A stretch of DNA of 64,000 nucleotides from HGM13006 sp900757695. GTDB lineage: Bacteria; Bacillota; Clostridia; Oscillospirales; Oscillospiraceae. The stretch lies in contig CAUHNW010000012.1 of assembly GCA_959607825.1 (NCBI GenBank), forward strand, positions 33,134 through 97,133. Direction: 5' to 3'. The notes under the pieces were generated by a model. That model was given only the letters and a program-made list of their open reading frames with translations, had not been told where the DNA came from and ran no database searches. Made by a program: the position numbers and the translations under genes. This document shows, one piece after another, positions 33,444-41,914 of this stretch (within the stretch, counting starts at the first letter, position 1; every line of letters starts with the position of its first letter).

Positions 33444-35795
33444 TCAGCACCGCTGCACCCGGATGTGCGCTCCGTCCACCTCCATCCGGATGCGCCCCTT
33501 CCATTTTTCCTTTGTCAGAAGCGCAGCAAGGGGATCTCCCAGCGTCCCATAGATCAGCCTGCGCAGGGAGCGGACCCCATAGCCATCGTTTTCCCAGTGA
33601 CCGAGCAGATATTCGGTGATCTCCGGCGCCAGCTCCAGGGTCTGCCCGCCCCGCTCCGCATCACGGCAAAACTCCTCCAGCAGCTTCTCCGTGATTGCCC
33701 TTCTGCTTTCCGCATCCGGCGGAAAGAACGGGATCACCGCATCCAGTCTTCCCAAAAACTCGTCGGAGAAGCAGCTGCGCAGCTCCCGATGCAGCGTTCT
33801 TTCCATATTCTCCGGCGTCCCCCGAAAGCCAAGGGTCCCACCTCTGCCCATGACCGCATCCGCACCCAGATTGCAGGTCATGACCACAACGGTATTGCGA
33901 AAATCCACCGTTTCGCCCTCCGCATCTGCCAGCTTCCCCTCATCCAGGATTTGCAGCAGCAGCGCCCGGACATCCGCATGGGCCTTTTCCACCTCGTCAA
34001 AAAGCACCAGTGAGTAGGGGCGGGCTCGGACCTTTTCCGTCAGGAGTCCTCCCTCCCCGTATCCGGCATAGCCCGGCGGTGCACCGATCAGGGTCGCCGT
34101 ACCGTTTTTCTCGCTGAGCTCCGTCATGTCCAGCCGTATCATTGCGCTTTGGCTTCCATAGAGCTCTCTGGCCAGCACACGGCACATCTCCGTTTTCCCC
34201 ACCCCGGTGGGCCCTGCAAACAGGAAGCTGCCTCTGGGTCTCTGGGCTCCCCCCAGCCCCATACGACTGCGGAGCAGGGTCCTGCTGATCTCTTCTGCCG
34301 CCCTTTTTTGTCCCAGCACCTGGCACCCCAGCTGCTGTTCCAGCCCCATTAATCTGTTGTCCGCCTGCTCCAGCACTTCTTCCGTTGGGATCCCCGTGCG
34401 CTGGGCCACTACCTGTCCAATGTGTTTTCGCTCCACCACAGGCGTCCCCCGCTGACGGCACCGCTGCTGAAGCTCCTGCCCCAGCTGTCCCAGCTGATCC
34501 CGCAGCTGCGCTGCTTTTTCGTACTCCCGATGCTCCACTGCGCCCTGCATTTGCTGTTCCAGCGACTTCCGATGCCGCCGTTCTCTGCCCGTGACCCGTT
34601 GTTCCAGCCCCAAGCGCACCATTGCCGCAGCCTCATCCATCAGATCCACGGCCTTATCCGGCCAGCACCGCTGGGGAAAGTACCGTCCCGACAGCTCCAC
34701 TGCCGCAGCAATTGCATCGTCTGCGTAGTGTACCCGGTGGAACTGCTCAAAATTCCCCTGAAGCCCCTGCAGGATTTCCATGGTTTCCCTTTCCGTGGGC
34801 TCCGGCACCTCTACCTGAGAAAATCTCCGGCTGAGTGCGGCATCCCGCTGGATATACTTCCGATACTCCTTCTGCGTGGTTGCGCCGATCATCTGGATCT
34901 CCCCCCGTCCCAGCGCCGGCTTTAGAATATTCGCTGCATCAATGGCCCCCTCTGCGGAGCCGGCCCCTACAATGGTATGCATTTCATCCACGAACAGAAT
35001 AATATTTCCGGCCCGGATCACCTCGTCGAGAATATCCCGCAGCCGCTCTTCAAATTCCCCTCGGTATTTGGTTCCTGCCACCAGCGATGACATATAGAGT
35101 GCCACCAACCGTTTGTCCCGCAGTGCCTCGGGCACCTCCCCTCGGGCGATCTCCTGGGCCAGCTTTTCCGCCAGTGCCGTTTTCCCCACGCCGGGCTTTC
35201 CCACCAGCGCCAAATTGTTTTTGGTCTTCCGGCAGAGGATCTGCACCATCTGCTCCACCTGTTTTTCCCGCCCGATCACGGGAGTGCAGCCCCCCTCTGC
35301 GGCCTTCTGTGTCAAGTCCTGACTGAACTTATCCAGCAGCTTTGTTACCATTTGATTGCCTCCCGACGATTGCTTTTGGCTGAGCTTTACGGTTTCCGCA
35401 AACAGCCGCTCCGAATCTGCGCCCAGCTGCCAGAGCAGCCTTCCGCCTGCGCTCCCCTGTACCCGGAGGATCCCCAGCAGCAGCTGCGCAGGGCCGATTC
35501 CCGCTCCGCAATCCGCATCCCCTGCGGCCACGCCAATACACTGTCGTGCCTCCTGACTGAGCCCCTGTGTTCCTCCGGTGCCCGGCGCACCATGTCCCCA
35601 TCCGTCCTCCATGGCTCGGGCAACACGGTCTGCCGAAAGTCCCTCTCTTTCCAGCAACGGCCCCACATGCTCTGTGCGGGTCAGGGCCAGCAGAAGATGA
35701 TCGCTCCCAACATAGCTGTGTCCCAGCAGCACCGCCGTGGCCTCTGCCCACTTCAGCAGCTCCGCACCAGCGGAGGTAAAGCATTTTCTCGCCAT
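33444..35795 (-). CDS. clpC: ATP-dependent Clp protease ATP-binding subunit ClpC
   Basis: ClpC unfolds proteins and feeds them to ClpP. The 783-residue protein has a Clp N-domain repeat pair (about residues 1-140), AAA+ domain 1 with GKPGVGKTALAE and ILFVDEMHT, a middle region with a UVR-like coiled coil (EYEKAAQLRDQLG), AAA+ domain 2 with GPTGVGKTEMCR and VLFDEVEKAH, and the ClpP-docking loop containing LGF. GGGGGAAGG precedes the ATG. It stands alone: ctsR, mcsA and mcsB, the usual clpC operon partners in Firmicutes, are not adjacent. No CtsR site was recognised upstream. Confidence 0.93.
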   Translation of the reverse strand: MARKCFTSAGAELLKWAEATAVLLGHSYVGSDHLLLALTRTEHVGPLLEREGLSADRVARAMEDGWGHGAPGTGGTQGLSQEARQCIGVAAGDADCGAGIGPAQLLLGILRVQGSAGGRLLWQLGADSERLFAETVKLSQKQSSGGNQMVTKLLDKFSQDLTQKAAEGGCTPVIGREKQVEQMVQILCRKTKNNLALVGKPGVGKTALAEKLAQEIARGEVPEALRDKRLVALYMSSLVAGTKYRGEFEERLRDILDEVIRAGNIILFVDEMHTIVGAGSAEGAIDAANILKPALGRGEIQMIGATTQKEYRKYIQRDAALSRRFSQVEVPEPTERETMEILQGLQGNFEQFHRVHYADDAIAAAVELSGRYFPQRCWPDKAVDLMDEAAAMVRLGLEQRVTGRERRHRKSLEQQMQGAVEHREYEKAAQLRDQLGQLGQELQQRCRQRGTPVVERKHIGQVVAQRTGIPTEEVLEQADNRLMGLEQQLGCQVLGQKRAAEEISRTLLRSRMGLGGAQRPRGSFLFAGPTGVGKTEMCRVLARELYGSQSAMIRLDMTELSEKNGTATLIGAPPGYAGYGEGGLLTEKVRARPYSLVLFDEVEKAHADVRALLLQILDEGKLADAEGETVDFRNTVVVMTCNLGADAVMGRGGTLGFRGTPENMERTLHRELRSCFSDEFLGRLDAVIPFFPPDAESRRAITEKLLEEFCRDAERGGQTLELAPEITEYLLGHWENDGYGVRSLRRLIYGTLGDPLAALLTKEKWKGRIRMEVDGAHIRVQRC

Positions 35796-35887
35796 TCTGC
35801 CTTCCCCCTTGCCCCTTCATCCTGTCCACTTCCCGCCCTTTTCAAACATTTGCCACATAGAATTCACAAAATCACACCAGAAATGAT

Positions 35888-35915
35888 TTGCTTTTTCACA
35901 AATCCGTGTTACAAT
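35888..35915 (+). promoter_or_regulatory. Promoter of the ferredoxin gene
   Basis: TTGCTT (35888-35893), a 16-nt spacer and TACAAT (35910-35915), 41 nt before the ATG. Confidence 0.6.
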
Positions 35916-35956
35916 GAAGGAAATTGGACTTCGGTCCCCAATTGGAGGTGTATCAC

Positions 35957-36127
35957 ATGGCATATCAGATCAGCTCTGACTGCATTTCCTGCGGTCTTTG
36001 CGCCAGCAACTGTCCTGTCGAAGCCATCAGCGCTGGTGACGAGCATTACGAAATCAATGCAGATGCATGCATCGAGTGCGGCACCTGCGCAGACGGCTGC
36101 CCCGTGGAGGCCATCTCTCAGGGCTAA
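35957..36127 (+). CDS. 2[4Fe-4S] ferredoxin
   Basis: This 56-residue clostridial-type ferredoxin carries electrons at low potential between anaerobic redox enzymes. Both cluster motifs are complete: CISCGLCASNCP (about residues 9-20) and CIECGTCADGCP (about 37-48), each CxxCxxCxxxCP. GGAGG lies 8-9 nt before the ATG at 35957; the open frame starts earlier at 35924 without support. It has its own promoter and a strong terminator, so it is a single-gene unit. Confidence 0.97.
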   Translation: MAYQISSDCISCGLCASNCPVEAISAGDEHYEINADACIECGTCADGCPVEAISQG

Positions 36128-36140
36128 TGTACGTAACGCC

Positions 36141-36178
36141 AAATGGGCGCCGCTGGATGGCGGCGCCCATTTCAGTTT
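36141..36178 (+). terminator. Terminator after the ferredoxin gene
   Basis: A perfect 13-bp stem (AAATGGGCGCCGC / GCGGCGCCCATTT) with a 6-nt loop is followed by CAGTTTT. Confidence 0.8.
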
Positions 36179-36198
36179 TCCCGCAAAAAGGAGGCTCT

Positions 36199-36909
36199 AT
36201 GGCTGAAACACTTTGGGACGGCGGGCCAATTCTCCATCAGGCCCCCGGCGTCTTTCCCATGGGCACAGATTCCATTCTGCTGGCCCACTTTGCCCGTCCC
36301 GGCGCCAAGGATCGGATCTTGGACTTGGGCACCGGTTCCGGCATTCTGCCGGTGCTGCTGCTGAGCATTCAGCCCCGGGCTTCTGCCGCTGCCATAGAAT
36401 TGGAGCCTGCCGCCTGTCAGTTGGCACAGAAGAATTTTACCTGCAACGGGCTGGATGCCCGCACCCGGCTGATCTCCGGTGACCTGCGGCAGCACCGTAC
36501 GCTGGTTCCTGCCGGAGGCTTCGACCTGACCGTCTCGAATCCGCCCTATTTCCCGGTGGGCACCGGCTATGATGCCGCCGCCGGACTGCAAAATGCCCGA
36601 GGCGATGGCACCTGCACGCTGGATGACCTCTGTTGTGCAGCCGCCTGGGCCACCCGGTGGGGCGGACGATTCTGTCTGGTCTTTCGTCCTGACCGGATCG
36701 CCCAGCTGTTTGTGGCACTGGACCGGGCCGGTTTTGCGCCAAAGCGTCTGCGTCCGGTTCATCACGATGCCGCCAGTGCCGCCAATCTGGTGCTGGTGGA
36801 AGCACGGCGGGGCGGGAAGCCCGGCCTGATTTGGGAAAAGGATCTATCCCTCTACACAGCGCAGGGGCAGGAATCCCCTGAACTGCGCAACATCTATCAC
36901 CGGGCCTGA
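36199..36909 (+). CDS. tRNA1(Val) (adenine37-N6)-methyltransferase-like protein
   Basis: This 236-residue SAM-dependent methyltransferase is of the TrmN6/YfiC type, which in E. coli methylates A37 of tRNA-Val. Motif I is DLGTGSGILPV (about residues 38-48), and the catalytic motif NPPYF (about 114-118) marks an N6-adenine or related amino methylase. The N-terminus (GTDSILLAHFA) matches the family. AAGGAGG before the ATG at 36199 decides the start; the longer frame overlaps the ferredoxin gene. It is followed after 26 nt by rsmI, giving a two-gene RNA modification unit. The exact tRNA target is inferred. Confidence 0.88.
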   Translation: MAETLWDGGPILHQAPGVFPMGTDSILLAHFARPGAKDRILDLGTGSGILPVLLLSIQPRASAAAIELEPAACQLAQKNFTCNGLDARTRLISGDLRQHRTLVPAGGFDLTVSNPPYFPVGTGYDAAAGLQNARGDGTCTLDDLCCAAAWATRWGGRFCLVFRPDRIAQLFVALDRAGFAPKRLRPVHHDAASAANLVLVEARRGGKPGLIWEKDLSLYTAQGQESPELRNIYHRA

Positions 36910-36935
36910 CGGCCCATACAGAAAAGGAGAACGCT

Positions 36936-37772
36936 ATGTCCGGAACGCTGGTACTTGTTCCAACGCCCATTGGTAATCTGGGCGACATCTCGCCCAGAGC
37001 CGCCGAGGCGCTGGAAACCGCAGATTTTATTGCCGCAGAGGATACCCGGGTGTCCATTAAGCTGCTCAACCACCTGGGGCTGAAAAAGCAGCTGGTCAGC
37101 TATCACGAGCACAACAAGGTGGAAAGCGGCCCCCACATTCTCGCTCGGCTGCTCTCCGGCGAAACCTGTGCGCTGGTGACGGATGCCGGAACCCCGGCCA
37201 TCTCTGACCCCGGCGAGGATCTGGTTCGGTTATGCCGGGAGAATGGTGTGCCTGTTACGGCGATCCCCGGCCCCTGCGCTGCCATCACTGCGCTGGCCAT
37301 CTCCGGTCTCCCCACCGGGCGGTTCACCTTCGAGGGCTTTCTCTCGGTCAATAAGCGTTCCCGGCGGGAGCATCTCCAGTCCCTGCTGGAAGAGACCAGA
37401 ACCATGATCTTCTACGAGGCCCCCCACAAGCTCACGGGCACACTGGAGGACATGCAGTCTGCCTTTGGGGCTGACCGGCCCATCTGTCTGTGCCGGGAGC
37501 TTACAAAGCTCCATGAGGAGGCTGTAAAGACCACCCTTGGAGAAGCGCTTCGCTATTATCAGGACAATGCCCCCCGGGGAGAATATGTCCTGATTCTGGG
37601 CGGCGCCGCACCCAAAGCGGCAGCCGTGCCCACCCTGGAGGATTGTTTGCAGCAGGTCTCTGTGCTCCGTCAGCAGGGCCTTTCCCTCAAGGATGCCGTC
37701 AAGCAGGTGAGCCGTGCATCCGGCATCGCCCGCAATCGCCTATATGACGCTGCGATTCAGACAACGGACTGA
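36936..37772 (+). CDS. rsmI: 16S rRNA (cytidine1402-2'-O)-methyltransferase RsmI
   Basis: RsmI methylates the 2'-OH of C1402 in 16S rRNA; with RsmH it makes m4Cm. The 278-residue tetrapyrrole-methylase-fold protein has LVPTPIGNLGDISPRA (about residues 5-20), AAEDTR, TDAGTPAISDPGE (about 82-94), IPGPCAAITAL and FEGFL. AAGGAG lies ahead of the ATG. It follows the TrmN6-like gene, and a terminator follows. Confidence 0.96.
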   Translation: MSGTLVLVPTPIGNLGDISPRAAEALETADFIAAEDTRVSIKLLNHLGLKKQLVSYHEHNKVESGPHILARLLSGETCALVTDAGTPAISDPGEDLVRLCRENGVPVTAIPGPCAAITALAISGLPTGRFTFEGFLSVNKRSRREHLQSLLEETRTMIFYEAPHKLTGTLEDMQSAFGADRPICLCRELTKLHEEAVKTTLGEALRYYQDNAPRGEYVLILGGAAPKAAAVPTLEDCLQQVSVLRQQGLSLKDAVKQVSRASGIARNRLYDAAIQTTD

Positions 37773-37794
37773 TTCCTGCATCCCATAAATGCAC

Positions 37795-37829
37795 AAAATC
37801 CCCTTTGCCATCTGAGCAAAGGGGATTTT
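37795..37829. terminator. Bidirectional terminator between rsmI and abrB
   Basis: A 14-bp stem (AAAATCCCCTTTGC / GCAAAGGGGATTTT) with a 7-nt loop. The stem ends in T-runs on both strands, serving the two converging genes. Confidence 0.88.
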
Positions 37830-37839
37830 ACTTATGTTC

Positions 37840-38082
37840 TTACAGCTTTTTCATTTCGTCCAGGCACTTCTTGCAGATATTGCGGCCCTTATAGTTGACA
37901 ACGTCCTTTGCGTCGCCACAGAAGATGCAGGCAGGCTCATACTTTTTCAGAATAATCGTAGAACCTTCTACATAAATTTCCAGAGAATCGCGCTCTGCAA
38001 TCTCCAGAGTACGACGAAGCTCAATGGGCAGGACAATGCGTCCCAGCTCATCAACTTTCCTGACAATACCGGTTGATTTCAT
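37840..38082 (-). CDS. AbrB family transition-state regulator with C-terminal Cys4 motif
   Basis: AbrB-type proteins bind DNA as swapped-hairpin dimers and control the shift from growth to sporulation. The 80-residue protein starts MKSTGIVRKVDELGRIVLPI, nearly the Bacillus AbrB N-domain. The C-terminal part differs: it carries CIFC (about residues 51-54) and CKKC (about 73-76), a probable zinc site seen in many Clostridia members. AAAAGGAG before the ATG at 38082 decides the start. A perfect promoter lies upstream and spmA diverges from it. Confidence 0.93.
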   Translation of the reverse strand: MKSTGIVRKVDELGRIVLPIELRRTLEIAERDSLEIYVEGSTIILKKYEPACIFCGDAKDVVNYKGRNICKKCLDEMKKL

Positions 38083-38130
38083 AATTATTTGTCTCCTTTT
38101 CCATAACCATGAGCCTAGCGCTCTAGCCAT

Positions 38131-38159
38131 ATTATAGGAATCGTCTGATTTATTGTCAA
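38131..38159 (-). promoter_or_regulatory. Promoter of the AbrB gene
   Basis: TTGACA (38159-38154) and TATAAT (38136-38131) are separated by 17 nt on the minus strand, a perfect consensus. Confidence 0.92.
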
Positions 38160-38270
38160 TAGATTTTACAAAAATTCATCGTTATTTTGTTATTTTCTCA
38201 AAGGGTCGCCCTTTTATTTCCACATTCAGCCATTAATTATCATGATATGGATTTTCGGGAGGGATTCATT

Positions 38271-38849
38271 TTGATCTCGTATATTTGGTTTTTCATGGTC
38301 ATTATTTCCATTTTCTGTGGTGTCATTACCGGAAAAATCGGTGCCGTTTCCGCCGCTGCCGGGGAAGGAGCCGCTGCCGCAGTGGACACGGCCCTGCGTC
38401 TGTCGGGCCCTTTGTGCCTCTGGTGCGGCGTTGGAGAGCTGATGCGGCAAAACGGTCTGCGGGACAGCCTTGGCCGTCTGCTGCGTCCACTGCTGGGCCG
38501 TCTCTTCCCGGAGCTCGCAAAAAACGCCGACGGCTTCTCCGCACTCAGCGCCAATGTCACGGCTAATCTTCTGGGACTCGGAAACGCAGCAACCCCCATG
38601 GGCATTGCCGCCTGCAAGGCCATGGGGGATGGCTCCGGTCTTCCCACCCGGGAACAGTGCCGGCTCATCGTCATGAACACCGCCTCCATTCAGCTGCTCC
38701 CTACCACCGTGGCAGCCCTGCGCAGCAGTCTGGGTGCCCAGGCGCCGCTAGACATTCTTCCTGCTGTGCTGCTGACCTCGCTGGTCTCTGTATGCGCAGG
38801 ACTATCTGCCTGTCTGCTGCTGGAAAGGCGGGATTCTCATGGCCGCTGA
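38271..38849 (+). CDS. spmA: Spore maturation protein A
   Basis: SpmA acts with SpmB in dehydration of the spore core. The 192-residue membrane protein has the family core (GLGNAATPMGIAACKAMG, about residues 104-121) and a nucleoside-recognition (Gate-like) domain. The start is a TTG at 38271, 7 nt after GGGAGGG; the open frame runs from 38187 but that part has no ribosome binding site. It overlaps spmB by 11 nt, so the pair is coupled. A sporulation sigma promoter is expected but was not recognised with confidence. Confidence 0.92.
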   Translation: MISYIWFFMVIISIFCGVITGKIGAVSAAAGEGAAAAVDTALRLSGPLCLWCGVGELMRQNGLRDSLGRLLRPLLGRLFPELAKNADGFSALSANVTANLLGLGNAATPMGIAACKAMGDGSGLPTREQCRLIVMNTASIQLLPTTVAALRSSLGAQAPLDILPAVLLTSLVSVCAGLSACLLLERRDSHGR

Positions 38850-39360
38850 TCTGCTGATCCCTTTGATTCTGTTGGTCAGCGCCATCGCCGGTCTTCGAAA
38901 GGGCGAAAACATATACGGTGCCCTTACCACAGGTGCCGCTGAAGGGCTTACACTGCTGAAAACCATTGTCCCCTCCCTTGTGATTCTGCTCTGTGCCATC
39001 TCTATGCTCCGGGAAAGCGGGGCGCTGGACATGCTCTCCGCTGCCGTTTCCCCACTATGCCGTGCTGTCGGTCTGCCCCCTGAAACCCTTTCTCTGGTGC
39101 TGGTTCGCCCCTTCAGCGGCAGCGCCGCACTGGCCGTTGGCGCAGATCTGATGACACGCTATGGGGTGGATTCCGGAATTGGCCGTACCGCCGCCGTGAT
39201 GCTGGGCTCTACGGAGACTACATTTTACACCATCTCGGTCTATTTTGGCGCTGCCAAGCTCCGCAGCACCCGCTATGCCATTCCCGCCGCTCTGATCGCC
39301 GATCTGGCAGGCTTTCTCTCCGCCAGTCTGTTTACCCGGCTGTTCTTCCCTGCCGCATAG
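38839..39360 (+). CDS. spmB: Spore maturation protein B
   Basis: SpmB is the partner of SpmA, a 173-residue membrane protein of the same Gate-domain group. It shows RPFSGSAALAVGADLM (about residues 90-105) and the motif GSTETTFYTISVYFGAA (about 122-138), both typical. The ATG lies inside the last codons of spmA. In Bacillus, loss of either gene gives spores with a wetter core. Its presence supports an endospore-forming host. Confidence 0.95.
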   Translation: MAADLLIPLILLVSAIAGLRKGENIYGALTTGAAEGLTLLKTIVPSLVILLCAISMLRESGALDMLSAAVSPLCRAVGLPPETLSLVLVRPFSGSAALAVGADLMTRYGVDSGIGRTAAVMLGSTETTFYTISVYFGAAKLRSTRYAIPAALIADLAGFLSASLFTRLFFPAA

Positions 39361-39363
39361 TGC

Positions 39364-39393
39364 AAAAGGACTGCGGCATTTGCGCCGCAGTCC
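39364..39393. terminator. Terminator after spmB
   Basis: A 10-bp stem (GGACTGCGGC / GCCGCAGTCC) with a 6-nt loop lies between converging genes. The A-run on the left makes it a better terminator for the minus-strand DUF1934 gene. Confidence 0.7.
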
Positions 39394-39418
39394 CATTTAC
39401 CTATTCATACGCCAGCAC

Positions 39419-39859
39419 TTACTGCGGCACTGCGTTTTCACAACGCCGCACATCAATGACAAAGGAGTTGAGTCCCTTGGCCTCTTCTCCGATCTCAATG
39501 CCATAGGAGATCTCCAAATGGCCCCCGGTGGGGCCAAGCTCATTCTTCAGCCTTCTGGCCTTTACGCCAATGGTCAGCGCCCCAAAGCCCACATCGTACA
39601 GAGATACATCCTTTTTTCCTTTTTCAAACACCATTTTGGACTGCACGGTGCCGGTACGAACCAGCTCCACACGTTCCGGGTGCACGGTAAAGGTCGTAGT
39701 AGTCCCCTCCATACCGGTGACCTCAGACTCCTCATAGCTGAGGTAGACCGTGTTCCCCTCTGTTTTCATGGTTCCCTCCGTGACGATCTGCACGGTCTGT
39801 GCCTCTTCCCCAAGGAACCGCTGGATCCCTTCCACAGAGATGATAACCGATTCTGTCAT
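39419..39859 (-). CDS. DUF1934 (YwiB-like) beta-barrel protein
   Basis: This 146-residue protein of the DUF1934 family has a predicted calycin-like beta barrel and no known activity. Visible features: a beta-rich pattern throughout, the YLSYEESEVTGMEGTTTTF stretch (about residues 39-57) and LGPTGGHLEISYGIEI near the end, both common to the family. It follows murI by 3 nt and so belongs to the ddl-murI operon, which suggests but does not prove a link to the envelope. No signal peptide. Confidence 0.85.
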   Translation of the reverse strand: MTESVIISVEGIQRFLGEEAQTVQIVTEGTMKTEGNTVYLSYEESEVTGMEGTTTTFTVHPERVELVRTGTVQSKMVFEKGKKDVSLYDVGFGALTIGVKARRLKNELGPTGGHLEISYGIEIGEEAKGLNSFVIDVRRCENAVPQ

Positions 39860-39862
39860 AAT

Positions 39863-40678
39863 TCAGTACCTTTCAATATCTATTTTCCCTACCAGCTCTG
39901 ATACCGGCTTTTCTAAGAATGCAGATGCCATCTGCGCAAAGCCCTCTGTGGTATCGCTGACATAGTATTTATACGTTCCGCCGGATTCATTGCCCGAAAG
40001 CATGTCCGCCCGTCTGAGCGTCTCAGCCAGCTGACAGGCCGCTTCCTTCCCGGAATTGACCAATGTAACATCCGGGCCCATGTAGGCCGAGATTACATCC
40101 CACAGCAGCGGATAGTGCGTACAACCCAGCACCAGCGTATCACAGCCCCATTCCTTTAAGGGCTGAAGGTACTCTGCCACCACCTGCTCCACCACAGGAT
40201 CACCGGGCTTTGTACGAAAATTCTCCACCAGCGGTACCAGCAGCGGGCACGCAATGCTGCGAACCTGCGCCCGGGGATTGACCTCCCGGATGATGCCGTC
40301 ATAGGCTCTGCCCCGGATGGTGGCATTGGTGCCGATGACCCCCACCCGGTTATTCCGGGTGGTCATGGCCGCCTTCTTTGCCGTTGGGCGGATGGCACCG
40401 CAGATGGGCAGATCATGTTCCCGCTGTACCTGCGCTCCAGCCGCAGTATCGGCAGTGTTGCAGGCGATAACAATGGCCTTGATATCAAATTGCAGCAGAA
40501 AGTTGATATCCTGCCGGGTATATTTCAGCACGGTTTCCGACGATCTTCCGCCATAGGGCACCCGGCTGGTATCTCCAAAGTAAATGATATCCTCTCCGGG
40601 CAGCTGATCCATCAGCTGCCGCACCGCAGTCAGGCCGCCAAGGCCGGAATCAAATACGCCAATTGGTCGTTTGTCCAC
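39863..40678 (-). CDS. murI: Glutamate racemase
   Basis: MurI makes D-glutamate for the second position of the wall peptide. The 271-residue protein has GVFDSGLGGLTA (about residues 7-18), the first catalytic cysteine in VIACNTADTAA, and the second in GCTHYPLL. The frame opens with a GTG at 40684, but GGAGG lies 7 nt before the next GTG at 40678, which is preferred. It follows ddl by 2 nt, so two cytosolic D-amino acid steps are produced together. Confidence 0.96.
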   Translation of the reverse strand: MDKRPIGVFDSGLGGLTAVRQLMDQLPGEDIIYFGDTSRVPYGGRSSETVLKYTRQDINFLLQFDIKAIVIACNTADTAAGAQVQREHDLPICGAIRPTAKKAAMTTRNNRVGVIGTNATIRGRAYDGIIREVNPRAQVRSIACPLLVPLVENFRTKPGDPVVEQVVAEYLQPLKEWGCDTLVLGCTHYPLLWDVISAYMGPDVTLVNSGKEAACQLAETLRRADMLSGNESGGTYKYYVSDTTEGFAQMASAFLEKPVSELVGKIDIERY

Positions 40679-40680
40679 GG

Positions 40681-41739
40681 TCACGCCTCCATCGCCAGCG
40701 AGATCAGTTCCTCGATCAGCTTCTGGTTGGGCACCCCTGCCGCCTCAAAGAGCTTGGGATACATGGAGATGGATGTAAAGCCGGGGATGGTATTGATCTC
40801 ATTGAATACGACCTCTTCCCCCTCATAGGTCAGGAAGAAATCCACACGGCTCAGTCCCTTGCAGCCCATGGCCTCATAGACCGTTACCGCCGCCTTGCGA
40901 AGCCGCTCCGCAGCATCCTCCGAGATATCCGCCGGGATCTCTGTCCGGGACTGAGGAGAATTATATTTGGCATCATAGTCATAGAACTCTGCACCGGCGA
41001 TCACCTCTCCCACCACCGATGCAATGGGATTTTTGTTTCCCAGCACTGCAACCTCTACCTCATGGCCGGAAATGAACTCCTCCACCAGCACCTTCTCATC
41101 ATACTGTGCTGCTTTTTTCAGCGCATCCTTCAGCTCCTGGGTATTCTTCACCTTGGAAACTCCCACAGAGGAGCCCGTGCCGGAGGGCTTTACAAAGAGC
41201 GGGTAGCTGCCGCCGGATTCGATATCCCGCACCAGCCTTCCGAGATCCTCCAGAATGCTCTGGCGGCGGGCCAGATACCAGTTGGCCTGACGGACGCCGG
41301 TCTCTCCCACCAGCAGCTTGGAGATCGTCTTATCCATGCAGGACGCCGATGCTGCAACGCCGGGGCCCACACAGGGGATCCCAGCCACCTGCATCAGCCC
41401 CTGAATGGAGCCATCCTCGCCGTTTTCTCCATGGAGCACCGGGAAGCAGCAGTGGATGGGAACCGTTTCAAGCCCCTGGGGCTTCATAAGAAGCAGCCCC
41501 TGACCACGAGACGGCGACAGCGCCGCAGCGCATACGCCCTCAGTCTCCTGCCACTGATTGTCCCGAATCATCGCATAGTTTTCGGAGGGATAATACTTCC
41601 ATACCCCCTCCTTGGTGATCCCCACGGGATAAACATGATATTTGGAACGGTCTATGTTGTTCAGCACAAATTCTACGGACCGAAGCGATACCTCATGCTC
41701 CGGAGATACACCGCCGAACAAGACCAGAAGATTCATCAT
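40681..41739 (-). CDS. ddl: D-alanine-D-alanine ligase
   Basis: Ddl joins two D-alanines for MurF. The 352-residue ATP-grasp protein has PVLHGENGEDGSIQG (about residues 99-113), KPSGTGSSVGVSK (ATP and phosphate site), the omega-loop DYDAKY and the C-terminal NEINTIPGFTS. The lysine-tyrosine pair in the omega loop is the D-Ala-D-Ala form; D-Ala-D-Lac ligases carry phenylalanine there. So ordinary, vancomycin-susceptible termini are predicted. GAGGTG lies before the ATG. It leads the ddl-murI-DUF1934 operon. Confidence 0.96.
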   Translation of the reverse strand: MMNLLVLFGGVSPEHEVSLRSVEFVLNNIDRSKYHVYPVGITKEGVWKYYPSENYAMIRDNQWQETEGVCAAALSPSRGQGLLLMKPQGLETVPIHCCFPVLHGENGEDGSIQGLMQVAGIPCVGPGVAASASCMDKTISKLLVGETGVRQANWYLARRQSILEDLGRLVRDIESGGSYPLFVKPSGTGSSVGVSKVKNTQELKDALKKAAQYDEKVLVEEFISGHEVEVAVLGNKNPIASVVGEVIAGAEFYDYDAKYNSPQSRTEIPADISEDAAERLRKAAVTVYEAMGCKGLSRVDFFLTYEGEEVVFNEINTIPGFTSISMYPKLFEAAGVPNQKLIEELISLAMEA

Positions 41740-41772
41740 TTTCTACACCTCATTGTACTTGACTATCTTTAT

Positions 41773-41801
41773 ATAATATGATAAAACGGGTTATAAAACA
41801 A
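41773..41801 (-). promoter_or_regulatory. Promoter of the ddl-murI-DUF1934 operon
   Basis: TTGTTT (41801-41796) and TATTAT (41778-41773) are separated by 17 nt on the minus strand. Confidence 0.6.
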
Positions 41802-41914
41802 GTGCTTCTTTCTATTTTTCCTTGGTGACAGTAAATTTCCTGTGAACTTCTTGGGCTACAGTGGAAATTACAGCACGAAAGGTATATAATGAAGATGAAA
41901 AGGAGGGATGCACC

